64,000 nt of DNA from Gemmatimonadota bacterium (GTDB taxonomy: Bacteria > Gemmatimonadota > Gemmatimonadetes > Longimicrobiales > RSA9). Below the pieces are notes generated by a model, which worked only from the letters and a program-made list of their open reading frames with translations, did no database searches and was not told the origin of the DNA. Position numbers and translations under genes: made by a program. Shown here in pieces: positions 8,801-17,039 of the stretch (position 1 is its first letter; each line of letters opens with the position of its first letter). The stretch lies in the NCBI GenBank assembly GCA_007126035.1, contig SLCC01000059.1, positions 62,001 through 126,000 of the forward strand. The letters run 5' to 3'.

Positions 8801-9003
8801 CAGGTCCGCTCGCCCACCGCCGCCGCGTGCCGCGCCAACTCCTCGAGGCCGTCGTGGAATATGACCCGGAAGTTCTCCGTCTCGAACTCGAGCCAGACGG
8901 CGTCGGGCGGCGGGGCCTGGGCCACGACCGGCGACGCGGCCAGCCCTGCCACGAGGATCACCGTGGCTACCGCGGTCACTACCCGGGCCGCACTACCTCT
9001 CAT
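5896..9003 (-). CDS. Gluzincin metallopeptidase / PD40 beta-propeller / outer-membrane barrel fusion
   Basis: About 1035 residues with a signal peptide (1-29, ending VVAQA). HELVH at 132-136 plus Glu175 in WNMEGVATYY form a gluzincin-type zinc site. Residues of about 310-600 hold TolB/PD40-type repeats (RISPDGLRLSYAG, DVAPDGRRVAAV, SPAWSSDGRWVLFWSDRTG, DPEMSPDGGSIFFVGY). The last ~360 residues are rich in alternating strands and end LHIGAGPSF, a C-terminal aromatic typical of Omp85/surface-antigen barrels. The ATG at 9003 overlaps the stop of the amidase gene (ATGA). Likely an outer-membrane protein processing or sensing periplasmic proteins; the substrate is unknown. Confidence 0.82.
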   Translation of the reverse strand: MRGSAARVVTAVATVILVAGLAASPVVAQAPPPDAVWLEFETENFRVIFHDGLEELARHAAAVGERTWILLRSELDRVPRGPVEMVVTDHVDFSNGLATPFTRNRIVVYARPPAGVPSLGFSRDWLELVVAHELVHIFHLDPAGPVGRAVRSVFGRIPIVWPLFPAVGTPIWNMEGVATYYESVLTGGGRVHGTYHDMVIRAAALEAEIPRLRQVSTPSPVFPGGERSYVYGAALMEWITEQYGPEAHPALFDATYGSVLPTFLFFDHVARRALGRPFSAIYDDWRRSATRSARALADSLAAEGLTASETVARRDPYAVAPRISPDGLRLSYAGHDFRSDAVTELMDFGTGEVVQVAPRNQFGMILGPASWLPDGSGLVFAQLEYQGRYRLYSDLWLAGDDGRPSRRLTRHQRLAQPDVAPDGRRVAAVQVEDGAVHLVEYDMAEGTTRTISPAAPGEAFDSPRWCPDGRRIAVSRFAGGRLNVVVVDAATGQLSALTDADAMDGSPAWSSDGRWVLFWSDRTGVPNLFAAPAPAVAPTAPGQPDRAPDQPESLWQVTNVVTGAFDPEMSPDGGSIFFVGYGYTGWRIERMAFDTTAWRPAAPPAVHYQPSLLPPPAGPVGEAQAPLAPDMTTGPEDGDVFGGPAQPYNALPGALPRFWAPTFEVVGSTETGQWNRFLGIHSLGWDVLRRHSWSGSAAYDIDTGRLGGGIAWTWAGLGNPDLSLSARRVWSGAGWLELAEDLQEAVLERQDRVSLSAVFWRRQWRNTAWLALGSDMEREQFQARRLSTGELTEAGIRLRELPTTASITARPGFSNVRQHPYSISRQDGFTTSIGLGRWWNVTDGRIAYDQVLGSLAAFRGHRLWGFADHVTAIRIAGLRRTGDDARTTSIGGTPGGTPDLWQGTIGAGPFLPVRGFRSGERFGTRAWIASTEYRFPLHMTGAPQQVLGFSLTSVAGALFADAGHAWCSEQERARDRFHRCPRADQTPLVSVGAEMALTLGVLHSIPLSVRYGIALPVAGTDLRRPVLHIGAGPSF

Positions 9004-11150
9004 GGCCCGCTGCCCCCGGACAGCTGCCGGAGCCACCGCTCCAGCCCGCGCACGTGGGCCTCGGCTATCCGGCGCTGAACTGCCGGATCCCGGAGCGCCG
9101 CCTCCTGTTCAGGGATCATCATGAACATGGTCTCGGTGAGGATCGACGGCGCCCAGGTCATGCGGGTCACGTGGAAGTCTCCCCTCCCCACCCCGATGTC
9201 CCGCAGGCCCAGCTCCGCCAGCAGCTCCTCGTGCACCGCCCAGGCCAGAGCCGCGCCACGGGGATGAGTATAGTAGACGCTGGTCCCGTTGTTCGCCCAT
9301 GGGTCGACACCGTCGGGGAAGGCGTTGTTGTGGATGCTGATGAAGACGTCCACGTCGTCCGCCTCCGCCCGATCGGTCCGCTGCACCAGGGACACGGTGG
9401 CGTCGGCCTCCCGCGTCATGATCACCCTGGCCCCCGCCGCCTCGAGCAGCTCCCTGAGCGGCAGCGCGATCCACAGGTTGGCGTCCGCCTCGGTCAGGCC
9501 CGTGGGGCCCATGGTGAACCGGTCGGCGCCGCCATGCCCGGGGTCGATGGCCACCGCCAGGCCGCGGAGCGGGTGGGCCTCATCGATATCGGGCGGTCGC
9601 CGTATCCGGAGGATCAGGTCTCCGCCGCCACCCCAGTAGGTCTCGTAGCCCCAGGGCATGGCCGAGAGGTGTATGTCGAGCCGGAACAGGTCATCCCTCG
9701 GCTGGCTCCACTCGGCCCGCTCGACGTACGGGTCCACTCGCCCGTGCTGGAGGAAGTTGGCGCGGCTCAGCCCACCGTAGACCAGGAGGCTCAGGGACCG
9801 GTCTCCCTCTTCGACCCGGTACGGCAGCCGCCGCGCCAGCGCCACCCGCACGTCTATCCACCCGGGTTGCGGGTCCATGCGGACGGTGGCCACACGCGAG
9901 GCCGGCGGCGGAGTCCCGGCCGGCAGGAGCGTCACCTTGTTCCCGGGCGACCAGGCGGTCAGGTCTTCGCCCAGTCGCACCCGGTAGTTACCACCCCGTT
10001 CGCCCGTGAGCTCCAGCTCCGTACCGTTGCGCCACACGTAGTGGAACGGGCCGCTGCCAGGGCCAGGGCGCCCGATGTGGCGCTGGTTGCCGTTCCGCTC
10101 AGGCGGGTCCGGGTCCCACGCCACCCCCACCCGTGGCCGCGCCGGGTCGGCCAGCAGCAGGTTCAGCGGGAGCGGCCGCCGGACCACCTCGCCGTCCACC
10201 ACCAGCTCCACCACCACCCCGGTGGCGGGGGCAGCTACCTCCCCCGGTGGCACGGGCCGGGCCGGGACCCCCAGCGGGGGAGCACCCGCGTCGCGCTCCC
10301 GCTGCGCCTCCAGCAGCTCCAGAGGCGTGGGCCGCGCCTTGCCGGTGAGCGCCGGCCACGCGACGGTGGTATCCGCCGTCACGACACGCCGTGCCTCGAA
10401 GAAGCCACGGTACCAGGATAGACTCCCGCCGTCCGCAGTGGCAGCAGTGGCACCGGTGCCCGGAGCCACTTCGAAATCGGTGGCGCCCCGGCCCAGGGGC
10501 ACCTGCTCCGCCGCCAGTGGGACCGTGGTCCCGTCCGGGAAGACCAGTCGGGCCGCGCCGCCTGCCGAGCCGCGGAAACCGACCTCGATCCGCTCACCAG
10601 GCAGGGCCACCCAAGCACCCGACGGATATATGGTGCCCGCCACTATGACCGGCGGATCCCCCGGCGGCGGCGCCGGCGGCAGCCGGATCGGCAGCTCCAG
10701 AGAGGCCGTATCCTGGCCGCGGACGGCCCGCAGCCGGTACACCTGGTCCGCCGGCACGGGGATGAAGGCCAGGAAAGCGCCGTTCGGTTGGACCTCCACC
10801 TGGTGGTCGTTGATCCGGAGCCGGGCCTCACCGGTGCCGGTGGACCCGAAGATGAAGTTCCGGCCCCGGGTGTTCACCAGAGCACCCGGGGCGGGGTAGC
10901 TCACCCGCAGCTCCAGCGGCCCGTCCGCCGCCGGGATCGGCGGGAGTCGGGGCTCTGGCGGTCGTGGTCCCGGCTCGAAGGCTGGCGGCCTCGCGACCGT
11001 AGGCGCGGGCGTCGGGGCCTCGGGCGTCGGGGCCTCGGGCGCCGGCGGCGCGCATGCCACCATGGTCGCCAGCACCGCCAGCGCGGTCACCGGCCAGCGC
11101 CTGTAGCCCGTCCACCTCATCAGGGCGACCTCGCCCGTTGCTTCTCCCAT
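9000..11150 (-). CDS. N-acetylmuramoyl-L-alanine amidase (Amidase_3), lipoprotein
   Basis: 716 residues. The N-terminus contains a lipobox (LATMVAC) followed by a Pro/Ala/Glu linker. The middle region (about 70-520) looks like Ig-like or SH3-like beta modules. The catalytic Amidase_3 domain starts near 533: DPGHGG, TEADANL, SIHNNA and LTETMFM carry the zinc and catalytic residues (His, Glu, His, Glu). It cleaves the MurNAc-L-Ala bond of peptidoglycan in the periplasm. The start at 11150 (GGAGAAG site) shares one base with the stop of the upstream symporter. An in-frame ATG at 11120, closer to the signal peptide, is a possible alternative. Confidence 0.88.
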   Translation of the reverse strand: MGEATGEVALMRWTGYRRWPVTALAVLATMVACAPPAPEAPTPEAPTPAPTVARPPAFEPGPRPPEPRLPPIPAADGPLELRVSYPAPGALVNTRGRNFIFGSTGTGEARLRINDHQVEVQPNGAFLAFIPVPADQVYRLRAVRGQDTASLELPIRLPPAPPPGDPPVIVAGTIYPSGAWVALPGERIEVGFRGSAGGAARLVFPDGTTVPLAAEQVPLGRGATDFEVAPGTGATAATADGGSLSWYRGFFEARRVVTADTTVAWPALTGKARPTPLELLEAQRERDAGAPPLGVPARPVPPGEVAAPATGVVVELVVDGEVVRRPLPLNLLLADPARPRVGVAWDPDPPERNGNQRHIGRPGPGSGPFHYVWRNGTELELTGERGGNYRVRLGEDLTAWSPGNKVTLLPAGTPPPASRVATVRMDPQPGWIDVRVALARRLPYRVEEGDRSLSLLVYGGLSRANFLQHGRVDPYVERAEWSQPRDDLFRLDIHLSAMPWGYETYWGGGGDLILRIRRPPDIDEAHPLRGLAVAIDPGHGGADRFTMGPTGLTEADANLWIALPLRELLEAAGARVIMTREADATVSLVQRTDRAEADDVDVFISIHNNAFPDGVDPWANNGTSVYYTHPRGAALAWAVHEELLAELGLRDIGVGRGDFHVTRMTWAPSILTETMFMMIPEQEAALRDPAVQRRIAEAHVRGLERWLRQLSGGSGP

Positions 11151-12970
11151 CAAGCTTCTCCCGCGGTAGGATGCGCGTGGCTGGGCGGCTCCGGCATGGG
11201 CGGCGCTTCCGGCTGCGGCCCCAGCCACCTGAGCCAGATCAAACCGATCACGGCTGTCAGCAGCCAGGTCAGGGCCGCCTGCCAGCGGAGCAGAACCACG
11301 CCGCCCACGAAGAACATGAGCCCGAACAGTATGAGCAGCGCGGCTAGCACCCGCATGATGTCGTGACTCAGAGACTGGGCCTGGGGCACGCCCGTCCGCT
11401 CCCGCACGACCCGCCAGCCGATCCCGCCGGGCCGGACCCGCCGGTAGAACGCGTCCAGCTTCTCCGGCCGCTCGGGCTGGGTCAGGAACATGACGGGTAT
11501 CCAGACGGCCGCCGTGAGCACGGCCGTCACCGTTATCCGTATGCCGAAATCGTCGATCCGGATGATGGGGACCAGGGTGGTGCCCACACCGATCAGGAAC
11601 CCTGCCACCATTGCGGCCAGCTCCGCCCACGCGTTGATCCGCCACCAGAACCATCGGAGGATCAGGACCAGCCCGGGCCCCGTGCCGATGGCTATGATGA
11701 GCTGGAATATCATGGTGACATGCTCGAAGAAGAAGGCGAAGGTGGCGCCCAAGGCCGTGGCCAGCACGCTGGCGACGCGGCCCGCGAACACCAGCTCCCG
11801 CTGCGAAGCCTGCGGCCGCATGAACCGGTGGTACAGGTCATTGGTCATGTAGGACGCGGACCAGTTGATGGTAGTGGACACGGTGCTCATGAACGCCGCC
11901 ACCAGGCTCGCCACCACGATGCCGAGGATCCCGATGGGCAGGAATTCCAGCATCAGGAGCGGATAGCCCAGCTCACGGTCCTCTAGCTCCGGGAAGACAA
12001 CGAGCGCCACGACCGCCACCACTATCCAGGGCCAGGTCCGCACCACGTAGTGCATGATGTTGAAGAACCAGGCCGCCTTCTCAGCGTCCGACTCGCTCCT
12101 GCAGCCGGCCAGGCGCTGCACGAACTCGCCGCCCCCATCCGAGCGCCGGAACGCCCACCACTGGACGAAGGTGTAGGCGAAGAAGGTGCTGGCCGTTATT
12201 CCCGCGGCAGTGGACCAGCCGAGGAAGTTGAACAGTCCGCCCTCCGCGAACGTGATGGGCGTGAACGCCAGCACATCGAAGTCGGTTATCTGCTGGGCCC
12301 CTTCCACCATCTGCCCCAGCCCACCCACATGGGCGACCGCTATGACCGCAACGGTGATGGCCCCCAGGACACCCAGGAAGAACTGGAAGAAATCAGTGGC
12401 CACCACGCCCCAGAGTCCGGCCAGCCCGGCGTAGAGGAGCACGAATACGCTGACCGCCACCACCAGCCAGAGCTTGCCCTCGTCGCCCACGTCGAGCCCC
12501 AGCGCCGGGAACAGGCCCAGGGCGTCCAGCACCTTGACCATGGCCAGCATGGCCAGGCTCATTGACACCGAGCCCATGATCACGGCGAACAGGAAGCCTT
12601 TCGCCCCTCGCAGGATCGCGGCCGGCCGGCCGCCGTAGCGCATCTCCGTCAGCTCGTTGTCCGTCACGATCCGGGCCCGACTCCACAGGCGGGCGAAGAT
12701 GTAGATCAGGATCACATGGGCGATGGCGAAGTTCCACCACTCCCAGTTGCCGGCGATGCCGCGGGTGCCCACCACACCAGCCACATAGAGGGGGGTATCG
12801 ATGGAGAAGGTGGTGGCTGCCATGGACGTTCCCGCCAGCCACCAGGGCAGGTTCCTGCCGCCCACGAAGAAGTCCTCCAGCCCGCCCGAAGCCCTGCGGC
12901 TGAGGTAGACGCCCAGTGCCAGCGTGCCCACCAGGTAGAAGACCACCACTCCCCAATCGATACCTGTCAT
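11150..12970 (-). CDS. Sodium:solute symporter (SSS) family transporter
   Basis: 606 residues with about 13-15 transmembrane helices beginning DWGVVVFYLVGTLALGVYLS and the SSS signature region DFFVGGRNLPWWLAGTSMAATTFS. It is the first gene of a three-gene operon with the peptidoglycan amidase and the propeller/barrel protein. The SSS family covers sugars, amino acids, nucleosides and sialic acid. Given the amidase downstream and murQ nearby, a muropeptide or amino-sugar substrate is possible but unproven. The C-terminal ~60 residues are a Pro-rich cytoplasmic tail. Confidence 0.85.
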   Translation of the reverse strand: MTGIDWGVVVFYLVGTLALGVYLSRRASGGLEDFFVGGRNLPWWLAGTSMAATTFSIDTPLYVAGVVGTRGIAGNWEWWNFAIAHVILIYIFARLWSRARIVTDNELTEMRYGGRPAAILRGAKGFLFAVIMGSVSMSLAMLAMVKVLDALGLFPALGLDVGDEGKLWLVVAVSVFVLLYAGLAGLWGVVATDFFQFFLGVLGAITVAVIAVAHVGGLGQMVEGAQQITDFDVLAFTPITFAEGGLFNFLGWSTAAGITASTFFAYTFVQWWAFRRSDGGGEFVQRLAGCRSESDAEKAAWFFNIMHYVVRTWPWIVVAVVALVVFPELEDRELGYPLLMLEFLPIGILGIVVASLVAAFMSTVSTTINWSASYMTNDLYHRFMRPQASQRELVFAGRVASVLATALGATFAFFFEHVTMIFQLIIAIGTGPGLVLILRWFWWRINAWAELAAMVAGFLIGVGTTLVPIIRIDDFGIRITVTAVLTAAVWIPVMFLTQPERPEKLDAFYRRVRPGGIGWRVVRERTGVPQAQSLSHDIMRVLAALLILFGLMFFVGGVVLLRWQAALTWLLTAVIGLIWLRWLGPQPEAPPMPEPPSHAHPTAGEA

Positions 12971-13057
12971 GCGACCTTCCTAGCGCTGCTGCGGTTGCCA
13001 CCGTGGCTCCGACGCCCCAAAATCCATCCGGGCCAGTGACCTTTCCCAGGAGGCAAC

Positions 13058-13708
13058 GTGTTGGGCGACCTGTTCTATCACCTCGGCACAGTGGTCGGCG
13101 GACTGAGCGCACCCCTCTCTGGCAAGGCCGGTGCCGGAGACCACCCCACCGAAGGCGACGTGGCCTTCTACGACCCGGAGACAGGCGACATCACCGAGCT
13201 GGAGCACGGCGCGGCCATCGGCCACGCAGGGACGGTGGTGGCCGGAGCCGCCGCGGCCTGGATCGCGGCCCGGGGGCTGCGGCCCCGGGCCGTGAGCTGG
13301 CCCCGGGTGGTCGTCGCCGGCGTGGCCGCCACGTTCCTGGCCGACCTGGCCTCCCTCGCCTTCCCGGCAGCAGACGAGCACCCGTCCCGCGCCCTGGACG
13401 ATGACGCCGAAGACATGGCCAGACGCTACGGCGCCGGCATAGCCAGGGCCGCAGGCTACGCCGCGGTCCTCTATCCCAGGTTGCCCGGCTCACCGCTGAT
13501 GAGGGGCCTGGCCTTCGGCGCCATGGAGGTGGCCGCGACGCCCCACGGCGGGCTGGTGGGCCTGGCTGCCCGCGCGCCGGGCCTCCGGTTCCCGCTCCAG
13601 TCCCTGGCCGGCATGGACGAGATCGCCAGGGACCCTGTAGCGCAGCTCGCCTTCGGACTGGGGCTCGGGCTCTTCTACCGGACGGGGCACGGCGAACCCG
13701 ACGACTGA
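13058..13708 (+). CDS. Hypothetical membrane-associated protein
   Basis: 216 residues from a GTG at 13058 with an exact AGGAGG four nucleotides upstream. Moderately hydrophobic segments occur at about 50-68 (GHAGTVVAGAAAAWIAARGL), 82-102 (VVVAGVAATFLADLASLAF) and near the C-terminus. A central acidic loop contains DDDAEDMARRYG. No family recognised. It is divergent from the symporter operon and convergent with murQ (19 bp apart). Confidence 0.6.
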   Translation: MLGDLFYHLGTVVGGLSAPLSGKAGAGDHPTEGDVAFYDPETGDITELEHGAAIGHAGTVVAGAAAAWIAARGLRPRAVSWPRVVVAGVAATFLADLASLAFPAADEHPSRALDDDAEDMARRYGAGIARAAGYAAVLYPRLPGSPLMRGLAFGAMEVAATPHGGLVGLAARAPGLRFPLQSLAGMDEIARDPVAQLAFGLGLGLFYRTGHGEPDD

Positions 13709-13727
13709 GGCCCGGTCAGGGATACCT

Positions 13728-14699
13728 TCATTGCCGCCCCTCCCTCCGCCCCGAACCCCGGCGGTGGGTCAGGTCGCCGGTCAGACGGGTGATCACGCCA
13801 CCGGCCTCGATCAGACGACGCCTGGCTTCCGCCTGGTCCAGGCCCAGCCGGCCCATCACGATGGCCGTCTTCACGTGACCGCCGGCATCCTCCAGCAGAG
13901 AGCCGGCGACCTGCCGCTCGATGTCCAGCACCTGCATGAGGATCCGCTCGCCCCGGTCCCTCAGCTTCTCGCACGTTACCTGGAGGTCCACCATGAGGTT
14001 GCCGTACACCTTGCCCAGGCGGACCATGGCGGCCGTGGTGATGGTGTTGAGCACCATCTTGGTGGCCGTGCCCGCCTTCATCCGGGTGGATCCCGTGATC
14101 ACCTCCGGCCCGACGAGCGGCGCGATGACCACGTCGTGCACCTTGCTCAGCTCGCTGTCCGGGTAGGTGCAGAGCAGGAAGCCCGTCCGCGCGCCCAGCT
14201 CCCGGGCCCGGCCCAGGGCCCCGTGGACGTAGGGCGTCGTGCCCGAGCTGGCTATCCCGAGTACGAAGTCCAGTGACCCAACGCCTCGCTCGTCCATGGC
14301 TCGGGCACCGTCCTCCAATCGGTCCTCCGCCCCCTCCTGGGCCCGGACCAGGGCGTCGTAGCCGCCGGCTATCACGCCCTGAACCATGGCCGGATCCGTT
14401 CCGTAGGTAGGCGGCATCTCGGCGGCATCCAGCACCCCGAGGCGGCCGGACGTCCCCGCCCCCACATAGATGAGGCGGCCGCCCCGCCTGAACGTGTCCA
14501 CCACCAGCTCCACGCAGCGGGCTATCTCCCGGCGTTCCTCCGCAACCGCTTCCGCCACCATCCGGTCCTCGGCGTTGATCAGGTCCACTATCTCCAGCGT
14601 GGAGAGCTGATCGATCCGCGCACTCCGCGGGTTTGGCTGCTCCGTCAGCCGTGCGTCCACCTCTGGTGCCTTGCTGTCGTGTGCGTCGTTTCGATACAT
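13728..14699 (-). CDS. murQ: N-acetylmuramic acid 6-phosphate etherase
   Basis: 323 residues, the usual MurQ length. It removes the D-lactyl ether from MurNAc-6-phosphate to give GlcNAc-6-phosphate during cell-wall recycling. LTEQPNPRS near the N-terminus, GAGTSGRLGVLDAAEMPPTYG (SIS sugar-phosphate site, about 80-100), the catalytic-region stretch AQEGAEDRLEDG, and TGSTRMKAGTATKMVLNTITT are characteristic. The ATG at 14699 is 35 bp from the divergent M20 gene, so promoters must overlap. No kinase making MurNAc-6P (AnmK or MurK) is visible in the window. Confidence 0.95.
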   Translation of the reverse strand: MYRNDAHDSKAPEVDARLTEQPNPRSARIDQLSTLEIVDLINAEDRMVAEAVAEERREIARCVELVVDTFRRGGRLIYVGAGTSGRLGVLDAAEMPPTYGTDPAMVQGVIAGGYDALVRAQEGAEDRLEDGARAMDERGVGSLDFVLGIASSGTTPYVHGALGRARELGARTGFLLCTYPDSELSKVHDVVIAPLVGPEVITGSTRMKAGTATKMVLNTITTAAMVRLGKVYGNLMVDLQVTCEKLRDRGERILMQVLDIERQVAGSLLEDAGGHVKTAIVMGRLGLDQAEARRRLIEAGGVITRLTGDLTHRRGSGRREGRQ

Positions 14700-14734
14700 T
14701 CGGCCCGCCTGAAGCTACTCCACCCGGTGCCGCC

Positions 14735-15928
14735 ATGCGAGACTTCCTCCACCACGCCCGCACCTTCCACGCCTACCTGGTGGAGATCCGCCGGGACCTG
14801 CACCGACACCCTGAGCTGTCGTTCAACGAGCACCGCACCGCCGCCGCTGTCGCCCGGGAGCTCGAGGAGCTGGGCCTGGAGCCCCGCACCGGCGTGGGCG
14901 GGACCGGCGTGGTGGCGGACCTGCCACTGGGCGCCGGGTCAGGCGCCGGGCCCGTGGTGGCGCTGCGAGCCGACATGGACGCCCTGCCCCTGACTGAGAC
15001 GAACGAGACCGACTACCGGTCGACGAGTCCGGGGGTAATGCACGCCTGCGGGCACGACGCCCACACCACCATGCTGATCGGCGCCGCCCGGCTCCTGGTC
15101 GAGGGCCAGGCAGCCGGGACGTCCCTTCCCGGAACGGTCCGGCTCCTGTTCCAGCCGGCGGAGGAGCGGTCCGACGCCGACAACCGGAGCGGCGCCAGGC
15201 ACCTGCTGGATGCCGATGTGTTGGAGGGGGTGTCCGCCATATTCGCGCTGCACGTGGGACCCCACCTGCCGGCGGGCAAGGTCTTCACCTGCCCGGGCCC
15301 GATGATGGCTGGCAACGACACCTTCCAGGCCCGGGTCCTGGGCTCCGGCAGCCACGGGGCCCGCCCGGACGCGGGCGTGGACGCCGTGGTCCTGGCCGCC
15401 CACGTGGTGCTGGCGGCTCAGAACGCCGTCGCCCGCCGGATCAGCCCCATGGACGCCGGCGTCCTCACCATCGGTACCGTCCGGGGCGGCACTGCTGAGA
15501 ACATCCTGGCGGACCAGGTCACACTGGAGGGCACCCTCCGCTACTTCGACCCGGCCGTGCGACGGCGCCTGCGGGAGGCCTTGCGGCAGGCGCTGGCCGT
15601 GGCCGATGCCCTGGGCGGCGCCCACGAGCTGGATCTCAGGGACGGGTACCCGCCAACCACCAACGACGCCGCCATGGCCGAGCTGGCCCTCGAGGCCGCC
15701 CGTGAGCTGCTGGGCCCCGACGGCGCTATGCCGGCAGCGCCCATGATGGGCGCAGAGGACTTCGCCTTCTTCCTGCGGCGGGTACCGGGAGCCCTCATGT
15801 GGCTGGGCGCCGCGCCCGCCGACCGGCCCCGGGAGCTGCACCGCCCGGACATGGACATAGACGAGGACGTCCTGCCGGTAGGAGCCGCCGTCCTGGCAGC
15901 CTGCGCCGCACGAGCGCTGACCGACTGA
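14735..15928 (+). CDS. M20 family amidohydrolase (aminoacylase/hippurate hydrolase type)
   Basis: 397 residues. RRDLHRHPELSFNE, ALRADMDALPL, HACGHDAHTTML, LFQPAEE and a late MGAEDFAFF are the metal-binding and catalytic signatures of the M20D amidohydrolases that release amino acids from N-acyl conjugates, or act as N-acetyl-diaminopimelate deacetylase-like enzymes. The chosen ATG has no obvious Shine-Dalgarno sequence, so translation may be leaderless or start elsewhere; homology begins right after it. With dapH at the far end of the window, a role as N-acetyl-DAP deacetylase (DapL route partner) is conceivable but not shown. Confidence 0.88.
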   Translation: MRDFLHHARTFHAYLVEIRRDLHRHPELSFNEHRTAAAVARELEELGLEPRTGVGGTGVVADLPLGAGSGAGPVVALRADMDALPLTETNETDYRSTSPGVMHACGHDAHTTMLIGAARLLVEGQAAGTSLPGTVRLLFQPAEERSDADNRSGARHLLDADVLEGVSAIFALHVGPHLPAGKVFTCPGPMMAGNDTFQARVLGSGSHGARPDAGVDAVVLAAHVVLAAQNAVARRISPMDAGVLTIGTVRGGTAENILADQVTLEGTLRYFDPAVRRRLREALRQALAVADALGGAHELDLRDGYPPTTNDAAMAELALEAARELLGPDGAMPAAPMMGAEDFAFFLRRVPGALMWLGAAPADRPRELHRPDMDIDEDVLPVGAAVLAACAARALTD

Positions 15929-16012
15929 GGGGCCGGGGCCCGGCGCGCCAGGGGCTTTCGCCAGTGATCCGGCCCGGCTACGGCAGACCGGCGACCCGGG
16001 CTGCCGCCGCCG

Positions 16013-16777
16013 TCAGGACCGGGGGGATCCCCTGGGACGGTGCCCGATCACGAGCACCAGACCGAACGAGATGCCCAGCAGGGCCAGCATGCGCCACACC
16101 GTGCCCTGCCCGGGCTGATCCGCCAGCTCCGCCACTGTCAGGGTCGCCGCCTTGAGGCTCAGCCGCTGCGCCATGAGGTGCACCCGTTCCGCGGAGCGCT
16201 CAGCCTCCAGGAGCGGCGCGATATGGTCCATGTACGCCTCGGGGAACAGGGCCACATGGTAGTGAGGCGGGTTCCGCTCCCGGATGCCGTCCAGCAGGCC
16301 CTGTCCCTCCATGGTCATGAGCCTGTCCTCGAGCCAGCTCCGGCAGTCCGGATTCTGGCTGACCCTGAGGTCCACGGCGATGCCGGCGGGATGTACCGAT
16401 AGCCGGTGCGAGTTGCGTGGCTGCCGGCTCATGGGCCGGGTCAGGCTCGTCACGATGAGCTGCTCGCCGCACGCCGCGCGGTAGTCACGGGCCAGTCGCT
16501 CGATGAACACCTTCGTTTCGGGACGGCCCACGAGCGAGCTCACCCCGGCGCGGAAGCCATAGTCCTCGTTGCCGTGCAGCCGGACCAGCTCGCCGCTCTC
16601 CACCAGGGCCTCAATCTCGGCGGCTGTCCTGACGAAGGTATAACCTGCGTCCACCGCCACACTATGCTGACGGGCCATGGCCGCGTTCGAGCCCCTCAAA
16701 GAAACCGGCACATACGCGTGGGCCGGTACGGCCATGAGTCCCATAAGGGCAATGGCCCCCAGTATGCTTCGGCGCAT
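16013..16777 (-). CDS. Exported M15-like (D,D-/L,D-carboxypeptidase fold) peptidase
   Basis: 254 residues from the ATG at 16777, preceded by a GAGAGG site; longer in-frame starts read into non-coding-like sequence. Residues 1-22 are a signal peptide (ending PAHAY). NSHRLSVHPAGIAVDLRV matches the SxHxxGxAxD zinc motif of peptidase M15, and NPPHYHVALF supplies the late HxH. That places it with DUF5715/VanY-like enzymes that act on peptidoglycan peptides. The C-terminus has a hydrophobic segment (VWRMLALLGISFGLVLVIG) and a basic tail, so it is probably membrane-tethered. Confidence 0.78.
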   Translation of the reverse strand: MRRSILGAIALMGLMAVPAHAYVPVSLRGSNAAMARQHSVAVDAGYTFVRTAAEIEALVESGELVRLHGNEDYGFRAGVSSLVGRPETKVFIERLARDYRAACGEQLIVTSLTRPMSRQPRNSHRLSVHPAGIAVDLRVSQNPDCRSWLEDRLMTMEGQGLLDGIRERNPPHYHVALFPEAYMDHIAPLLEAERSAERVHLMAQRLSLKAATLTVAELADQPGQGTVWRMLALLGISFGLVLVIGHRPRGSPRS

Positions 16778-16799
16778 ACCTCTCTCCTGCTTCGCCATT

Positions 16800-17039
16800 A
16801 TGCGGACGGCGCCTGTCCGGGAGCACCGGGCGGAGCGCCGTGGTGACTGCTGTCGTGGGTACGACTCCTGATACCCAGGGGGGAGCACAGGTTCCATCGT
16901 TTGGCCTCGGCTCGCCGGGCCCAGAGTCGTTCTGACGAGGGCATCGCTTACGAGATTGGCCTCGGCTGGCCGGGGTCCGGGGTGCGGGCGCGCGGGATTA
17001 CGAGCCAGGGCGGAACCGGTCTTGCTGTCGCTTCGCATC
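16800..17039. other. Intergenic region between divergent cell-wall genes
   Basis: No convincing gene. It contains a small inverted pair GGGTA/TACCC around 16857-16877. It also has two imperfect direct copies of GGCCTCGGCTSGCCGGG (about 16903 and 16962). The downstream ligase start at 17040 lacks a clear ribosome binding site. No promoter could be fixed. Confidence 0.4.

Noticed and set aside
13675-14763. Second minus-strand frame over murQ
   Set aside because: Gly/Arg-rich shadow; murQ motifs lie in the other frame.
15929-16012. Terminator between the convergent M20 and M15-like genes
   Set aside because: GC-rich with partial complementarity (GGGGCCGGGGCCC) but no clean stem or T-run.
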